Source: Saccopteryx bilineata (Eukaryota; Chordata; Mammalia; Chiroptera; Emballonuridae). Taken from it: a stretch of DNA of 64,000 nt. The notes beneath the pieces were generated by a model. It did not search any database and was not told the origin of the DNA. It worked only from the letters and a program-made list of their open reading frames with translations. Positions 49,858 through 60,839 of this stretch are shown here, one piece after another (the first letter of the stretch is position 1; every line of letters starts with the position of its first letter). Where the stretch lies: contig NC_089498.1 of NCBI RefSeq assembly GCF_036850765.1, positions 54,983,795 to 55,047,794 of the forward strand, given 5' to 3'. The position numbers and the translations under genes were made by a program.

Positions 49858-51475
49858 TGTTGGGCAGATAAAATGTATTATGCTCACTTTGTTAAAAATA
49901 GCGCTGCCCACGCACGTGAGGCCGTGGCCCAGGTGATATTAATGTGTGTTGAGAATCCTTGTAGCCTGGGGCTTGGTTTTGGGATTAAGCCTTTCCCACC
50001 CTTTAGTGTATGTTTTTACTTGCCCACCGGGTGCAAGCTAGAATTAAAGACTATGGCCCACCAGTTTGTGGCTCCGTTGTTTCTTTACCGACTGTCCGAA
50101 TCCACTGTGAACCTGCATGAGACTGGCTGCTCTAATGGTAGCCCTGGCCATGGCTACTGGCTTTACATTTGGCGTAGTCTGTGGCAGGATTCGATACAGA
50201 TTGGCAAGGAGCCTTTGAGCAGTGGAGTAGAGGACTGGCTGCTGTTATGGTTCCCCATGGCTGTCCTTTTGGGGATCGTAGGCTGGCTGACTTTTACAGC
50301 CATGCGTGAGGAAACTGAGAGCTCTATGGAAGAGGCTGCCCGGGACCTGCAAACCGAGCAGCGGAAGGAGCTGGAGCAAATGCGGGAGAAACAGATGCTG
50401 ACCCTGGAGCTGGAGGAAGCGCTGGAGGAGGAGGCCGACCAGGTTGGTGAGATTCACCTGGAAATGGAGCAAACGCTGGAGGAGGATTCAGACGTTCATG
50501 AGTTGCAGATTGCCCTGGATGTTATGGAGAGCCAGCAGCAGCGGGAGGCCAGGGCTGAGGCTGAGGATGAGGATGAGGCCGGGTCTGGAGTTGCAATGTC
50601 TGCGGAGCAGAAGGTGGCGGCAGCCCGGGGCTTGAGCCTGGCAGCAGGAGCTGATGTTTCCAGTTCCTCTTTGGAGGATGAGAATCAGACTGGAGTTGTG
50701 ATCCGTAGTCTCCAGAAGGTGAGAGCCCAGAAGCAAGGAGTTCTTACTATGCTCCTGGTGGGTCTGCGATTTTGGGGACATAGGATGAACGTTATCATGC
50801 TCTCCAGAGCCAAGATGGAAATGCTGACTGCCATTGTCATGTGCCCCTCTTTGGGACAGTGTAAGACCTGCCAGGACGGCAGGAATGAGGGGGGTGGCTG
50901 ATGCCCCATGTGCACGGACTGATTTCCTGGACTACGACCGGAGTGGGCATTGACTCCTTTGTTGGATGGATTTACGGATTACGGATTTTTGGACAATGTG
51001 AAATACCCTAATGGGGTGGGGGGTGGCTTTGCTGGAAGCACACCCCTGCCCCGGGAAGCTTTTCCCATGGCTAGAAGGAAGGCCGAGGACATTTTGCACT
51101 TTGGCCTAAGTGCTGAGAGACTGGTGAAATGTACCTTTGTAATTGTTGAAACTGTATGATTTTTGCTGTGGTAATCTGTGTAATGTTCTAATTTCCTTGC
51201 ACAGGGATGCTGGTGATGTAAATTGTGGGTAGTAAAGTGAGCATAGGGGTGGATTGTTGTGCAGATAAAATGTATTATGCTCACTTTGTTAAAAATAGCG
51301 CTGCCCACCTGAGGCCGTCACCCAGGTGATATTAATGTGTGTTGAGAATCCTTGTAGCCTGGGGCTTGGTTTTGGGATTAAGCCTTTCCCACCCTTTTTG
51401 ATGTGGGGTGGTACGATCCAATCATGCCTCAGAGAAGTGACTTTGTATTAGAGACTTCCCTACTTTGTATCTTGA
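49858..51475 (+). mobile_element. Compact LTR retroelement (endogenous retrovirus-like) with one long ORF
   Basis: 5' LTR 49858-50167: it starts TGTTGGGCAGATAAAATG and ends GGCTTTACA, and lacks its middle compared with the family copy at 53017. A primer-binding-like TGGCGTAGTCTGTGGCAGG starts at 50170. A long open frame follows to 50901, then about 350 bp of non-coding sequence. A polypurine tract AGGGGTGGA (51245-51253) comes just before the 3' LTR at 51255, which repeats TGTTGTGCAGATAAAATG and is cut off near 51475. The two LTR starts match over about 140 bp with only a few changes and one 4-base gap, so the insertion is fairly young. It lies in the opposite orientation to the host L1. Confidence 0.8.
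49873..50901 (+). CDS. Unrecognised retroelement ORF: membrane segment plus acidic coiled coil
   Basis: The open frame has 342 codons, but the first ~98 overlap the 5' LTR and are probably not translated. In-frame ATGs at 50257 (residue 129) or 50302 (residue 144) are better starts. Visible parts: a hydrophobic stretch at residues ~122-143 (LLLWFPMAVLLGIVGWL); a Glu/Gln-rich heptad-like region at ~145-225, strongly predicted by eye as coiled coil; an acidic EDEDE run near 231-235; a basic stretch (~278-288); a hydrophobic run ~290-300; and cysteines at 324, 330 and 333 near the end. No retroviral capsid, protease, polymerase or envelope motif was seen. It could be an odd gag or accessory frame of a bat ERV family. 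Not a host gene: no splice sites, and LTRs enclose it. The frame has no internal stop, unlike the other old repeats here. Confidence 0.4.
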   Translation: MYYAHFVKNSAAHAREAVAQVILMCVENPCSLGLGFGIKPFPPFSVCFYLPTGCKLELKTMAHQFVAPLFLYRLSESTVNLHETGCSNGSPGHGYWLYIWRSLWQDSIQIGKEPLSSGVEDWLLLWFPMAVLLGIVGWLTFTAMREETESSMEEAARDLQTEQRKELEQMREKQMLTLELEEALEEEADQVGEIHLEMEQTLEEDSDVHELQIALDVMESQQQREARAEAEDEDEAGSGVAMSAEQKVAAARGLSLAAGADVSSSSLEDENQTGVVIRSLQKVRAQKQGVLTMLLVGLRFWGHRMNVIMLSRAKMEMLTAIVMCPSLGQCKTCQDGRNEGGG

Positions 51476-51994
51476 TCTTTGTTCTCCTTTTCTAGGATTG
51501 CTTTGTCTATATAGGGTCTTGTGTATTTCCATAGACATTTAAGGACTGGTCTTCCTATTTCTGTGTGAAAAATGCCATTGTACTGAATCAGTATATGGCT
51601 TTGGATAGTACAGATATTTTAACAATATTAATTTTCTTAATAAATGAACATGATATATACTTTCATTAATTTATAACATCTTCATTTTCTTTCATCAATG
51701 TCTGAGAGCTTTCAGTCTTTCACCTCTTCATTTAAATTTATTCCTAATTATTTTGCCATTTTTGCTGGTATTGTAAATGCAATTGTTTCCTTGATTTCTT
51801 TTTCAGATAGTTCACTGTGACTGTATAGAATCACAACTGATTTTTATATGTTGATTTTGTAGTTTGTAAATAATAAATTTGTTAATTAATTTAAAAAGTT
51901 TTTGGTGACATCTTTAAGATTTTCTTATATAGGATCATATCATCTGTAAACAAAGGCACATTTTTCTCCTTCCTTTCTGATTTGAATATTTTTG

Positions 51995-52391
51995 TTTTTA
52001 ATGAGAGAGACAGAGTGAGGGAGATATAAAGAGGGACAGATAGAGACAGACAGACAGGAAGGGAGAGAGATGAGAATCATTAACTCATAGTTGCAGCACC
52101 TTAGTTTTTCATTGATTACTTTCTCTTAAGTGCCTTGACCAGGGAGCTGCAGCTGAACCAGTGACCCCTTTCTCAAGCCAGCAACCTTAGATTCAAGCCA
52201 GCGAGCTTGGGCTTCAAGCCAGTGGCCTTTGGGCTCAAGCAAGCAACCATGTTTATGATCTGATGCTCAAGCTGGCCACACTGTTTTCAAGCTGGTGAGC
52301 CCACAGTCAACCCATCAACTTTGAAGTTTTAAACCTGGGTCCTCTACATCCTAGGCTGACATTTTATCTACTGCCCCAGGGCCTGTTAAGG
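51995..52391 (-). mobile_element. SINE group C, minus strand, long form
   Basis: GAGAGAGATGAGAATCATTA and repeated CAAGCCAGCAACCTT-type units on +. The minus-strand head at the right end is worn (CCTTAACAGGCCCTGGGGCA). TSD TGATTTGAATATTT / TAATTTGAATATTT. Confidence 0.9.
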
Positions 52392-53016
52392 CTAATTTGA
52401 ATATTTCTTATCTCTTTTCCATGCCTAATTTTGCTGGCTAGGACTTCTGGTCCCATGTTGAATAAGAATGGTGGGAGTGGCACACTTGTCTTGTTCCTGA
52501 TCTTAGAGGAAATGCTTTTAGCTTTTCAGGATTGAGGATGTTATCTGTCAGTTTGTTGTATAAGGCCTTTATTATGCTGAGAGTTTTTTAAAATCATGAG
52601 TGTTGAATTTTGTCAAATGATTTTTTTGTATCATTGATATTATACTTTTATTTTCCAATCTATTAATATAGCATATCACATCTATTGTTTTGAATATATT
52701 GTATCATCCTGCATCCCAGGGATAAATTCTACTTGATTATTTTGTATGATCTTTTCATTGTTTTGCTGATTTCAGTTTGCTAATATTTTCCTGAGAATTT
52801 GATAAATTAAGAATTATATATTATTGCTGCCTTGTTTTCTGGCTGTTTTGTAGCTTCCTTTTTTCTAATTTTGCTGTCTTTCTTGTAATTAATGATTTTC
52901 ATGGTGATATGTTTTTATTCCTTTCTCTTTAACTTTTATGTGTCTACAAAATGTTTTTACATTTTTGGTTATTATGGGATTTTTTACCATGGGGTTTATA
53001 TAAACCATTTGATACC

Positions 53017-53656
53017 TGTAAGGCCAGTAGCCACGGCCACCATCACAGCCGCCTGACCCATGCAAGTTCGCATTTGATTCAGACAGTAACAAAGCAATGG
53101 AGCCAAGAACTGGTGGGCCATTACCTTTAATCCTAGCTTGCACCCGGCAGGCAAGAAATACACACAGTGGAAAACACTTCCCTTTCCATTCAGGGCTCCC
53201 AAAGCCGTTGACTCATCTGAGTTTCCTAGAATCAAAGGTTTCTACCTCACCAGCCTTATTTACCTCTGTTCCCTATCTCCTTCTCTCTGCAGAAACTCTG
53301 CACAAACTAGCTTCTCCTTCAGCATTCTGCCATCTTGGCTGCTTCTCCTCTCCTCTACGTGGCCTTTCTCTGTTCTCTACTCTAATGCTAATGTCAGGAA
53401 CCGAGAGAGAGCAAGCTCCTGGTCTGCCCCATTTTATATTGTAGAAATAAAAACCTTTAATCCAATATAAAAATAAGGAAATCTCTGATACAAAGTCACT
53501 TATCTGAGGCATAAATGGGATTCCTCATAAGAGTGCACAACTCCACATCAAAAAGGGTGGGAAAGGCTTAGTCTTAAAACTATGCCTCAGGCTATAATGA
53601 TCCAGCCTGCTTACAGCCTGTCCCCCACACAAATGCAAACTATAAGTGAGCAAACA
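53017..53656 (-). mobile_element. Solo LTR, full length, same family as 36827 and 45373, minus strand
   Basis: On the minus strand it starts TGTTTGCTCACTTATAGTTT and ends ACTGGCCTTACA, 640 bp. It contains TTTCCCACCCTTTTTGATGT, matching the 3' LTR at 51391-51410, and GATTAAAGGTAATGGCCCAC near the end. It is the best reference for the family in this window. Confidence 0.85.
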
Positions 53657-54590
53657 TATATATATCAATTTACAAACTTATTTGACCAATAATACCTATA
53701 AAATAGCAGCCTATTTTAAGCTGATAACAAATTATCATCTGTTACATACAAAAACTATATTTCTATGCCCCTCCTGCCCCATTTTACATTTTGGAAGTTA
53801 CAATATACCTTTTTTATAGTGTGTATACATTAAATATAGCTAATTTTTAAAATTTTGTTTTTTCCCTTTATACTATATTTAAGTGATTAACATTAACATA
53901 CCAACCACCTAATATCAATATAGTTACCTTTACCAGTATTTTTAAAAAATGTTTTATTGGTGCTAAATAATACTGTTTCATTTCAACTCAATTAACTCTT
54001 TTCAGCATTTCTTATAAGGGAGTTGTATTAAATTACCTTATGGAAGTTTTCTTATATGTGAAGAATTTTTTTTTGTGGTATTTTAAAACTTCTCTTTGTC
54101 ATTGATTTTAGATAATATTATTATAAAATATCTTTTAAAACATCACTTTGGGTTAAAATTTTAGTGGTAAACTATTAACTTGCTGAACACAAATATATAA
54201 ATCTCTCCCCTGATTTGGGAAGTTCTCAGCTCTGTTTCTTTAAATAAGCTTTATGTTTCTCTCTTTTATCCTTCTAGGACTCCAATATTACATAAGTTTT
54301 TCTTTTAATTCCATAATTCCTTTGAGGTTTTGGTAATTCAATCCAAGATGATAATAGACTAAGTGCATGTTACACTCACCTCCCCCCAGGACCACACTGG
54401 AGTTATAACTCAGTGTAAGAATAATCATTCCCCAAAATGAACTCCAGACTAAATAAAAACCACGGATTCACAGAAGAATCCACATCAAGACTGGAAGAAA
54501 GGGTGGAGATGTGAAAAGGGCTGGCACTTAGGTTCTCTTCAGTATTTTTAATTCTCATTTCTTTATTCTTCCCTAAATGGATCATTTCAA

Positions 54591-55020
54591 ATAATCTGCC
54601 TTGTAGTCCACTAACTCTTCTGCTTAGTCAAATGTGCTGTTGATGATCTCTACTGAGTTCAATCATTGTGTTCTTCAACTTTAGGATGTCTTTTATAATG
54701 ATTTTCAGTTCTTGTTGAGCTTCTCATTTTGTTTCTGTATTGTTTTCCTAATTGTCTATGTATGTTTCCTTGTTCACAAAATTTCTATAAAAGAATAATA
54801 ATGAATTCTTTGTCGGGAGTTCATAGATTTCCAGCTCTTTCAGGTAAGTTATTGGAGTTTTATTTGTTTCCTTTGGTGCTGTCATGTTTTATTGATTCTT
54901 CATTATCCTTGTGATTTTGAATTGGTGCCTGTACATTTGAAGAAGCAGAAAATTCTTCAAATCCTTACATATTGGCTTTGGCAGGAGAGCCCTTCACCAG
55001 TCAGCCAACTGAGATATTCT
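54591..55020. other. Worn sequence, probably L1 in reverse
   Basis: T-rich, with ACTTTAGGATGTCTTTTATA and AGTTCTTGTTGAGCTTCTC, consistent with an antisense old L1 but not certain. Confidence 0.4.
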
Positions 55021-55049
55021 ATTTGACCTGTCTGGTGGTATTTATGGAC

Positions 55050-55720
55050 AAACTTGATGTTTGAATCCTTCACTTGAAAGTTCTGGTGTCTAAGTCAGTA
55101 GGAGGACAGGTTTGTGTCTGGGTACATGGGAACCAGTTTGGTGCTTGGGCCTGTAAGGGCAAGCTGAAGCTTGGTTCATTTGGCGTGTGCCTGAAATTTG
55201 AATCTGCAATGATACTTTTGGATCCAGGTCTACATGAGCAAACCTGGATTTTAGCTCTACAGGGACCAACCAGATAGTGGTTACCAGTGGTGTAGTTATA
55301 GCATCTCAATAATCTGGGTCCAGTTTCGTACTGGGAGAGGCTGGGAACCAGGTTTCATAGGGGATAGCCTGGAAGCTGGAGCACTGCGGGTAGGCCTCAC
55401 ACTAAGGTAAGTTCCACCTGAGGCTGTGGTGGCCAGCCTGAAGGTTGGGTTGGAAGGCCTGTGTAGTGCTAAATCAGGCTGAGAGTCTGGGTCCACAGGA
55501 ACTTATCTGGCTCGCCAGTGAATTTAAAGTTTTAGTTTGTAGTGGTTGGCCTGCCGCTGGGCTTGGCCAGCAGCCTGGGTTTGCAGGTACCCATTTAGTG
55601 TCTGGGTTCACAGGGTTAATTGGGAACCTGGTATCACAAGAGATGCTTGAAGCAGCAGGAACCAGCTGAAACTAGAGTAAACCAAGAGTTTGCAAGAGTA
55701 TTCTGTACGCCCACCTGGAG
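55050..55720. repeat. Degenerate tandem G-rich repeats, possibly an L1 5' region
   Basis: Words of the type GCCTGG(A/G)..., CTGGGTCCA(C/G), and GGAACCAG/GGAACTTAT recur about every 30-60 bp over 650 bp. This resembles the repeated 5' region of some old L1/HAL1 elements and follows the antisense L1 block in the expected order. Confidence 0.5.
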
Positions 55721-57340
55721 GCTGGTGCTATGGGAGCCAATCAGCACCAGGGTGGAGTGGCATCCTCACATGTTTTCTAGGTGTAACATACTTCAATGTG
55801 AAGCAGGGAGCTGTTTGAGGATGCAGGAAAAAAGTACTTTGTTTTACTGTCTGGCAGAGAAAGTTTATTTGACTATGCACAGATAACATGAAATTCAGCA
55901 ATATTTTTCTATTACCTTACTTTCTCAATCCCATGGAGAAAGTTAGGTCTGTGGCTTTATTATCAAAGGGTAAGGGTTGGGATTGAGAGTTTTGGAAAGA
56001 GAAGAACCTAAAAATAAAAACAACCAAATAAATACAAAACACCTGTTTCTCACTTTTACATTGGTCTCATCTTGCTTTCATAGGGCTTCCTCAGATACAT
56101 TCCACATATTAGTAACATAATTAGTAATAGGATCTGATGTATATTGGGCAAAGAGAAAACTTTTGTTGGCAAGTTTGACAGAAGGTACTACAGCCCCAGG
56201 GTAGAACATCTATATGCACAAATTATTCTTTAAGAAAAATGAGCTAGGACTACAGTTTGACCATGGCCATAAGAATAAAAACAGATTATTTATAAACTGA
56301 TGTTTTTTGGCTTGAAAGTTTTCTTCAGCGTTTTTAAAAACTGAAAATAATAAAACACTGAAGATAAGTATTTTACCACCCATGGACTTTAGTGATGATA
56401 TTTTTGACAGCCTGCTATTCACATGCACAACACAGGATGAAGAAAGCTTTATATCCTGCAGTTTACCACTCATAGTTTTATTTTTTAAGAATCCTCTATA
56501 TCGATGCCTGCAGTTTTGAGAATCTGCTGCAATTTAAGAGAACTTCTGAAGAGTAGGATTCCATATTTTATTTCTATGTATCACATATTTTGCCAACTTT
56601 GAACCCCCCCAAAAAAACACTTTGTAGTTATAACTACTTCCCTTGTTGTTTTCTCAGCTATATGGTTTCTGTTTTGTTTTTTTTAATTTTATAATAAGCC
56701 TTCCATTCTTAATATTGTATGTCTAGTGATATATACACAGTGGTTTTCTATGTGGTGTTTAAAAAGAGAGCAATGCTACAAATAGTGGAAGTAATCTTTT
56801 TCAAAATTTCTTTTACATTCAGAGTATTTTATTATACTTCTCTTCATATTAGTTTACTTGAATATGTGATGAACTTGTTATTATATTGCTGTATTTTGCC
56901 ACATAAACTTTAGTAATAGTCCTATTGTCAGGTTATTTTTTATAATTTCAATTATTTTAGCATCAAGAACCAGCCAATACACTAGACATATTTTTCAAGA
57001 TGTCAATTGTCTATAGACTAAAGCTCATGAACTTGACACTTAGAGAAAGCTCTAGACCTTTACTTGGAATCCAACCAACTATTCCATCCTTTTGTAATAA
57101 AATTTATTTTCATATTATTAACACAAAATGGAGAATAAAAAATTAATAAAAGCATAGAATATGTGAGAAAAAAAGAAGATATGCCTAGAGAGTGGCACAA
57201 TTTCAATTTAAAAGCAAAGGCAGGGAGAGTAAAAATTATTAAAAGTAGACCAAGAACCCACAGAGCATAGTTGATTGGAGCAAATAATGTTCTTCCATAC
57301 TAAAATGCTCCAATATTGCTTTATGTTATGATATAGTGTT
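55721..57340. other. Unassigned intron sequence
   Basis: No gene or clear repeat. AT-rich after 56500. Confidence 0.55.
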
Positions 57341-57344
57341 TTGT

Positions 57345-57713
57345 TTTTTGTTGTTTTTTATTTTTCTAAAGTTAGAAGCGGGGAGGCAGACAGACAGACT
57401 CCTGCATGTGCCGGACAGGGATCTACACAGCAAGCTCACAGAAGGCGATGCTCAGCCTCTCTGGTGTGTTGCTCTGCTGCAATCGGAGCCATACTAGCAC
57501 CTGAGGCAGAGGCCATGGAGCCATCCCCAGTGCGCAGACCAACTTTGCTCCAATGGAGCCTTGGCTGCAGGAGGGGAAGAGAGAGAGAGAAAGGAGAGGG
57601 GGAAGGGTGGAGAAGCAGATGGGTGCTTCTCCTGTGTGCCCTGGCCAGGAATCAAACTCAGGACTTCCACACACCGGGCAGACCCTCTATAGCTGGGCCA
57701 ACTGGCCAGGTCT
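57345..57713 (-). mobile_element. SINE group A, diverged, minus strand
   Basis: Reverse group A: tail TTTTTATTTTTCTAAAGTTA, body with TTTGCTCCAATGGAGCC, and head at the right (minus strand AGACCTGGCCAGTTGGCCCA). Confidence 0.93.
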
Positions 57714-58849
57714 GAAATACTTTTTAATGATTATGTAAATCACCTTAACTAATAACCATAATATTTTATTTATGCAAAATCATTAAATAATGGAAATATA
57801 TATTTTAGAAAGATTCATATTGATGACACATAATTAAACAAATGTTAATTAAAATAAAGTGATATTTTTGTTCCATCAAATTATTTAAAATTTTATTAAA
57901 ATAATAATAGCCAGAGTTAGAGAGAATGAAAACAAAAATTATTAGGTAATTTTAGTAGAGCTATACTTTTTTTTTTTAGAGAGAAAAATTGAAGGCACTT
58001 TGGCAAGAATTTTAAAAGAATGTGCCCTTTGATGAGAAACTTTACTTAGGGGGATATTCTAATAGAGAAATAATCAGACCAGAATTCATTGCTGCTAAAA
58101 TTATATATAATGCTAAACCTTTATACAATATCATTAAGTTGCTATTATTCAGACATACTTCACCGATGTGGCAGATCATGTAGATTGGTCCACCCACTCC
58201 AACCACTTTTCAACCATGACTTTTTGTACCATAGAGGCTAAGAAGTTTAAAATTTCACTTCTTGTTTTATTTGTAGGTGAACTTTGCCTTATAACCTGTC
58301 AAAAAGAACACAATCTCATGACACTTGGAAGATAGGCCTGAGTGAGCCGAAGGGAACTCTGGTAAGTTCAAGGCAAGAAGTGTGTAGTTCTTCAGGGGTA
58401 ACTGTGATAGATAAGTTAGTTTCGGGCCTATGGTGGGTGGTATACAATGAAGGTTTCAATAGAAAGTTCAGAGCTATAAGCAGATGTTTCTTAGGCTCTC
58501 TTAATCTTGCTTTTGTAGAATTCGAGCTTAGTTTTCTATTCCTTCTAAGTCACCTGGTTTAAGTTAATAAATTCAATCCCGATAAAAGAATTGATTCAAT
58601 TTGGATTCTATTGTTTATATTATAAAGTCTGACAATTTAAAATCAACCAAATACATATTTATAGTGTTGAAGAAATTCTGATGTCACAATGATTATGTAC
58701 AGTTAACATTAAAAATAAAAAGGGTTTAGGGCTCTACGTAAATTCTTGTATTATTTTTTAGTCAGTATATATAAAACATTTCATATTAAAAGCTAATAAA
58801 TGATTATTTTAATTATTTTCAATTACAATTTACATTTAATATTATTTTG
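57714..58849. other. Unassigned AT-rich intron sequence
   Basis: No gene or repeat recognised. A 92-codon frame at 58284-58562 has no support. Confidence 0.55.
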
Positions 58850-59055
58850 TCTTAGTTTCAGGTGTATAGCATAGTTGTTATACAATCTTACAGTTTACAA
58901 ACTGTTCCCCCAAATATTTGCAGTACCCAACTAGCACCATACATTATTATTATTATTATTATTATTATATTAGCAATATTTCCTATGTCATACTTTACAT
59001 CCCCATGAAAATTTTGTAACTACCCATCTGTACTTCTCAACACTTTCACCTTTTT
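58850..59055 (-). mobile_element. Old L1 3' UTR fragment, minus strand, with (ATT)n
   Basis: TTAGTTTCAGGTGTATAGCATAG is a typical antisense L1M 3' end. A perfect (ATT) run lies at 58943-58968. Confidence 0.65.
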
Positions 59056-59059
59056 CACC

Positions 59060-59460
59060 TTTTTCACCTTATGATTCTGTAATTCCACTTCTGGGTACAT
59101 ATTCAAAGGAATCCAAAACATTAATTTGTTCACCCCTTTGTTCACTGCAGTACTATTTACAATAGCCAAATTATGGAAGCAATCCAAATGCCCATCATAG
59201 ATGAGGGTATTAAAAAAAGCTGGGGTCTATGTATACAATAGAATATTAATTAGCCATAAAACACAACAAAATCTTACCATTTGTGACAGCATGGATGGAC
59301 CTAGAATGTATTGTGCTACTTCAAAGAAAGACAAATACTATATGATTTCACTTATATATGAAATCTAAAGAACAAACAAAATAGAAATAGACTCATAGAT
59401 ATAGTGAACAGATCAATAGTTGCCAGTGGGAGGTGAAAAAGGTGATTGTTGTCGTTATTA
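59060..59460 (+). mobile_element. L1 ORF2 3' end fragment
   Basis: CACTTCTGGGTACATATTCAA, ATTTACAATAGCCAAATTATGG, CAATCCAAATGCCCATCA, CAGCATGGATGGACCTAG and AGACAAATACTATATGATTT are hallmark L1 ORF2 end words. It is head-to-head with the minus-strand fragment before it. Confidence 0.9.
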
Positions 59461-59634
59461 GTGCTTTACTCCTATTGCTTAAATTCTAAATTGTTTGTGC
59501 ATTGCATTTATGGTAAGAATTTATTTGATAAATACAATTTGAAGATAAAATAAGAAACTTTCACTTATCCAAAAAATACTTATGGAAAATATTACAAAAA
59601 TTTTAAGTAGAATCAATAACCACATAAAAATATT

Positions 59635-59725
59635 ATATTATAATTTATATATTTATATTATATTATATTATATATTATATTATATTTATATAATATATAT
59701 ATATATTATATATATATATATATAT
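59635..59725. repeat. (TA)n microsatellite
   Basis: Imperfect TA/TATAT repeats next to the A-rich end of a minus-strand SINE. Confidence 0.92.
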
Positions 59726-60090
59726 AGTGAGAGGCAGGGAGGCAGAGAGACAGACTCCTACATGTGCCCTGATTGGGATCCACTCATCAAGTCCCCTACC
59801 AGGCGATGTTCTGCCCATCTGAGGCCGCTGCTCTGTTGCTCAGCAACTGATCTATTTTAGTGCCTAAGGTGAGGCCATGGAGCCATCCTCAGTGCCCAGG
59901 GCCAACTTGCTTGAACCATTTGAGCCATGGCTGCAAGAGGGAAGAGAGAGAGAGAAAGAGAGAGCGAGAACAGGGAAGGTTGGAGAAGCAAAGCAGGTGG
60001 TCAGTTCTCCTGTGTGCCTTAACCAGAATTGAACCTGGGAGTTCTACATGCTGGGCCAGCACTCTACTGCTGAGCCAACAGGCCAGGGCA
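59726..60090 (-). mobile_element. SINE group A relative, minus strand
   Basis: GTGAGAGGCAGGGAGGCAGA on +, AGTGCCTAAGGTGAGGCC, and at the right the minus-strand head TGCCCTGGCCTGTTGGCTCA. Same subtype as 22490 and 29806. Confidence 0.92.
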
Positions 60091-60839
60091 AAAAATAAGA
60101 AATTTTAATGTGGTGAAGTCATGCTATATAAAAACTCATTTAAATTTAAAACCATTTGAGTCCTAAGAGATGCCTTCTTCTGTCACCTGGCCACACTGAA
60201 CACCTCCAGAAGCTGCCATTTCACTGGCTTCATGAGGATTAACAGTGACTCCTTAATGCCTATTTCAAATCAGCATGAATTCAGATTTTGAAATTTGGCT
60301 TATGGAACCAACATTGGCCTGACCGATAGGACCTAAAAGGGTTAACAACTGTGTATTTACTTGGGAAACTAAGCTAGAATCCTCACTCCATAAAGGCTGT
60401 CATGATGTATTGGAAGCAGTACAGGCAGGAGATTCGCGTTCAGATCAAAGCCAAATACACACCAGGGAAGAGTCATCATCCAGTCAGTATTTGTTGGCCT
60501 CCCTGTATTCAAAATACTTCAACTCTCCTTCCTCTACTTCCACTCTATTTTTATCCCATTTGTTTTACAGTGAGATATGTGCCACTATGAACTCAGTAAT
60601 AATATTTTAGAGATAAAATAAACTAGTTGAACATGCAGTTTAACGAGTTTTAACACTGCTTAATGTTTATCAAAAAATGTTTTATTTACGCAACAAGCCA
60701 TTTTGCCATCCATCTTCTGCCACCAATCTATTTGCTATTACCTTGTTTTTTCTTTAAGATATGAGAAATATATCAGAAATGTAAAAAGAGTACATGATAT
60801 ATTTGTAGAGTATAAAAATCAATAAAGTTACAGCAAAAT
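60091..60839. other. Unassigned intron sequence
   Basis: No gene or repeat recognised. Confidence 0.55.

Larger units (their letters stand above)
47937..54590 (-). mobile_element. Old L1 sequence, minus strand, split by five later insertions
   Basis: From the left, CTGGCTTTATTGAGATATT and GGTGTACAATGTTATGATTT are an L1 3' end in reverse. Then come antisense ORF2 (TCTTTCATGTTGTAAAAAGC, CTCACCAGCAC, CTGCCCATTTTTAAAATCTT, GAAAAATGCCATTGTACTG, CTGCATCCCAGGGATAAATT) and a worn L1/HAL1-like part to about 54590. Insertions at 48136, 48800, 49858, 51995 and 53017 are listed separately. Frames are dead. It may be more than one L1, since about 54.0-54.6 kb is less certain. Confidence 0.8.

Noticed and set aside
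49873..50901. 342-codon frame as a host (domesticated) gene
   Set aside because: LTRs, primer-binding-like site and polypurine tract place it in a retroelement, and its first ~98 codons are LTR. Kept only as an element ORF; no evidence of host use.
55074..55886. Cluster of frames on both strands
   Set aside because: They arise from a degenerate tandem repeat with few stops; no conserved protein is recognisable.
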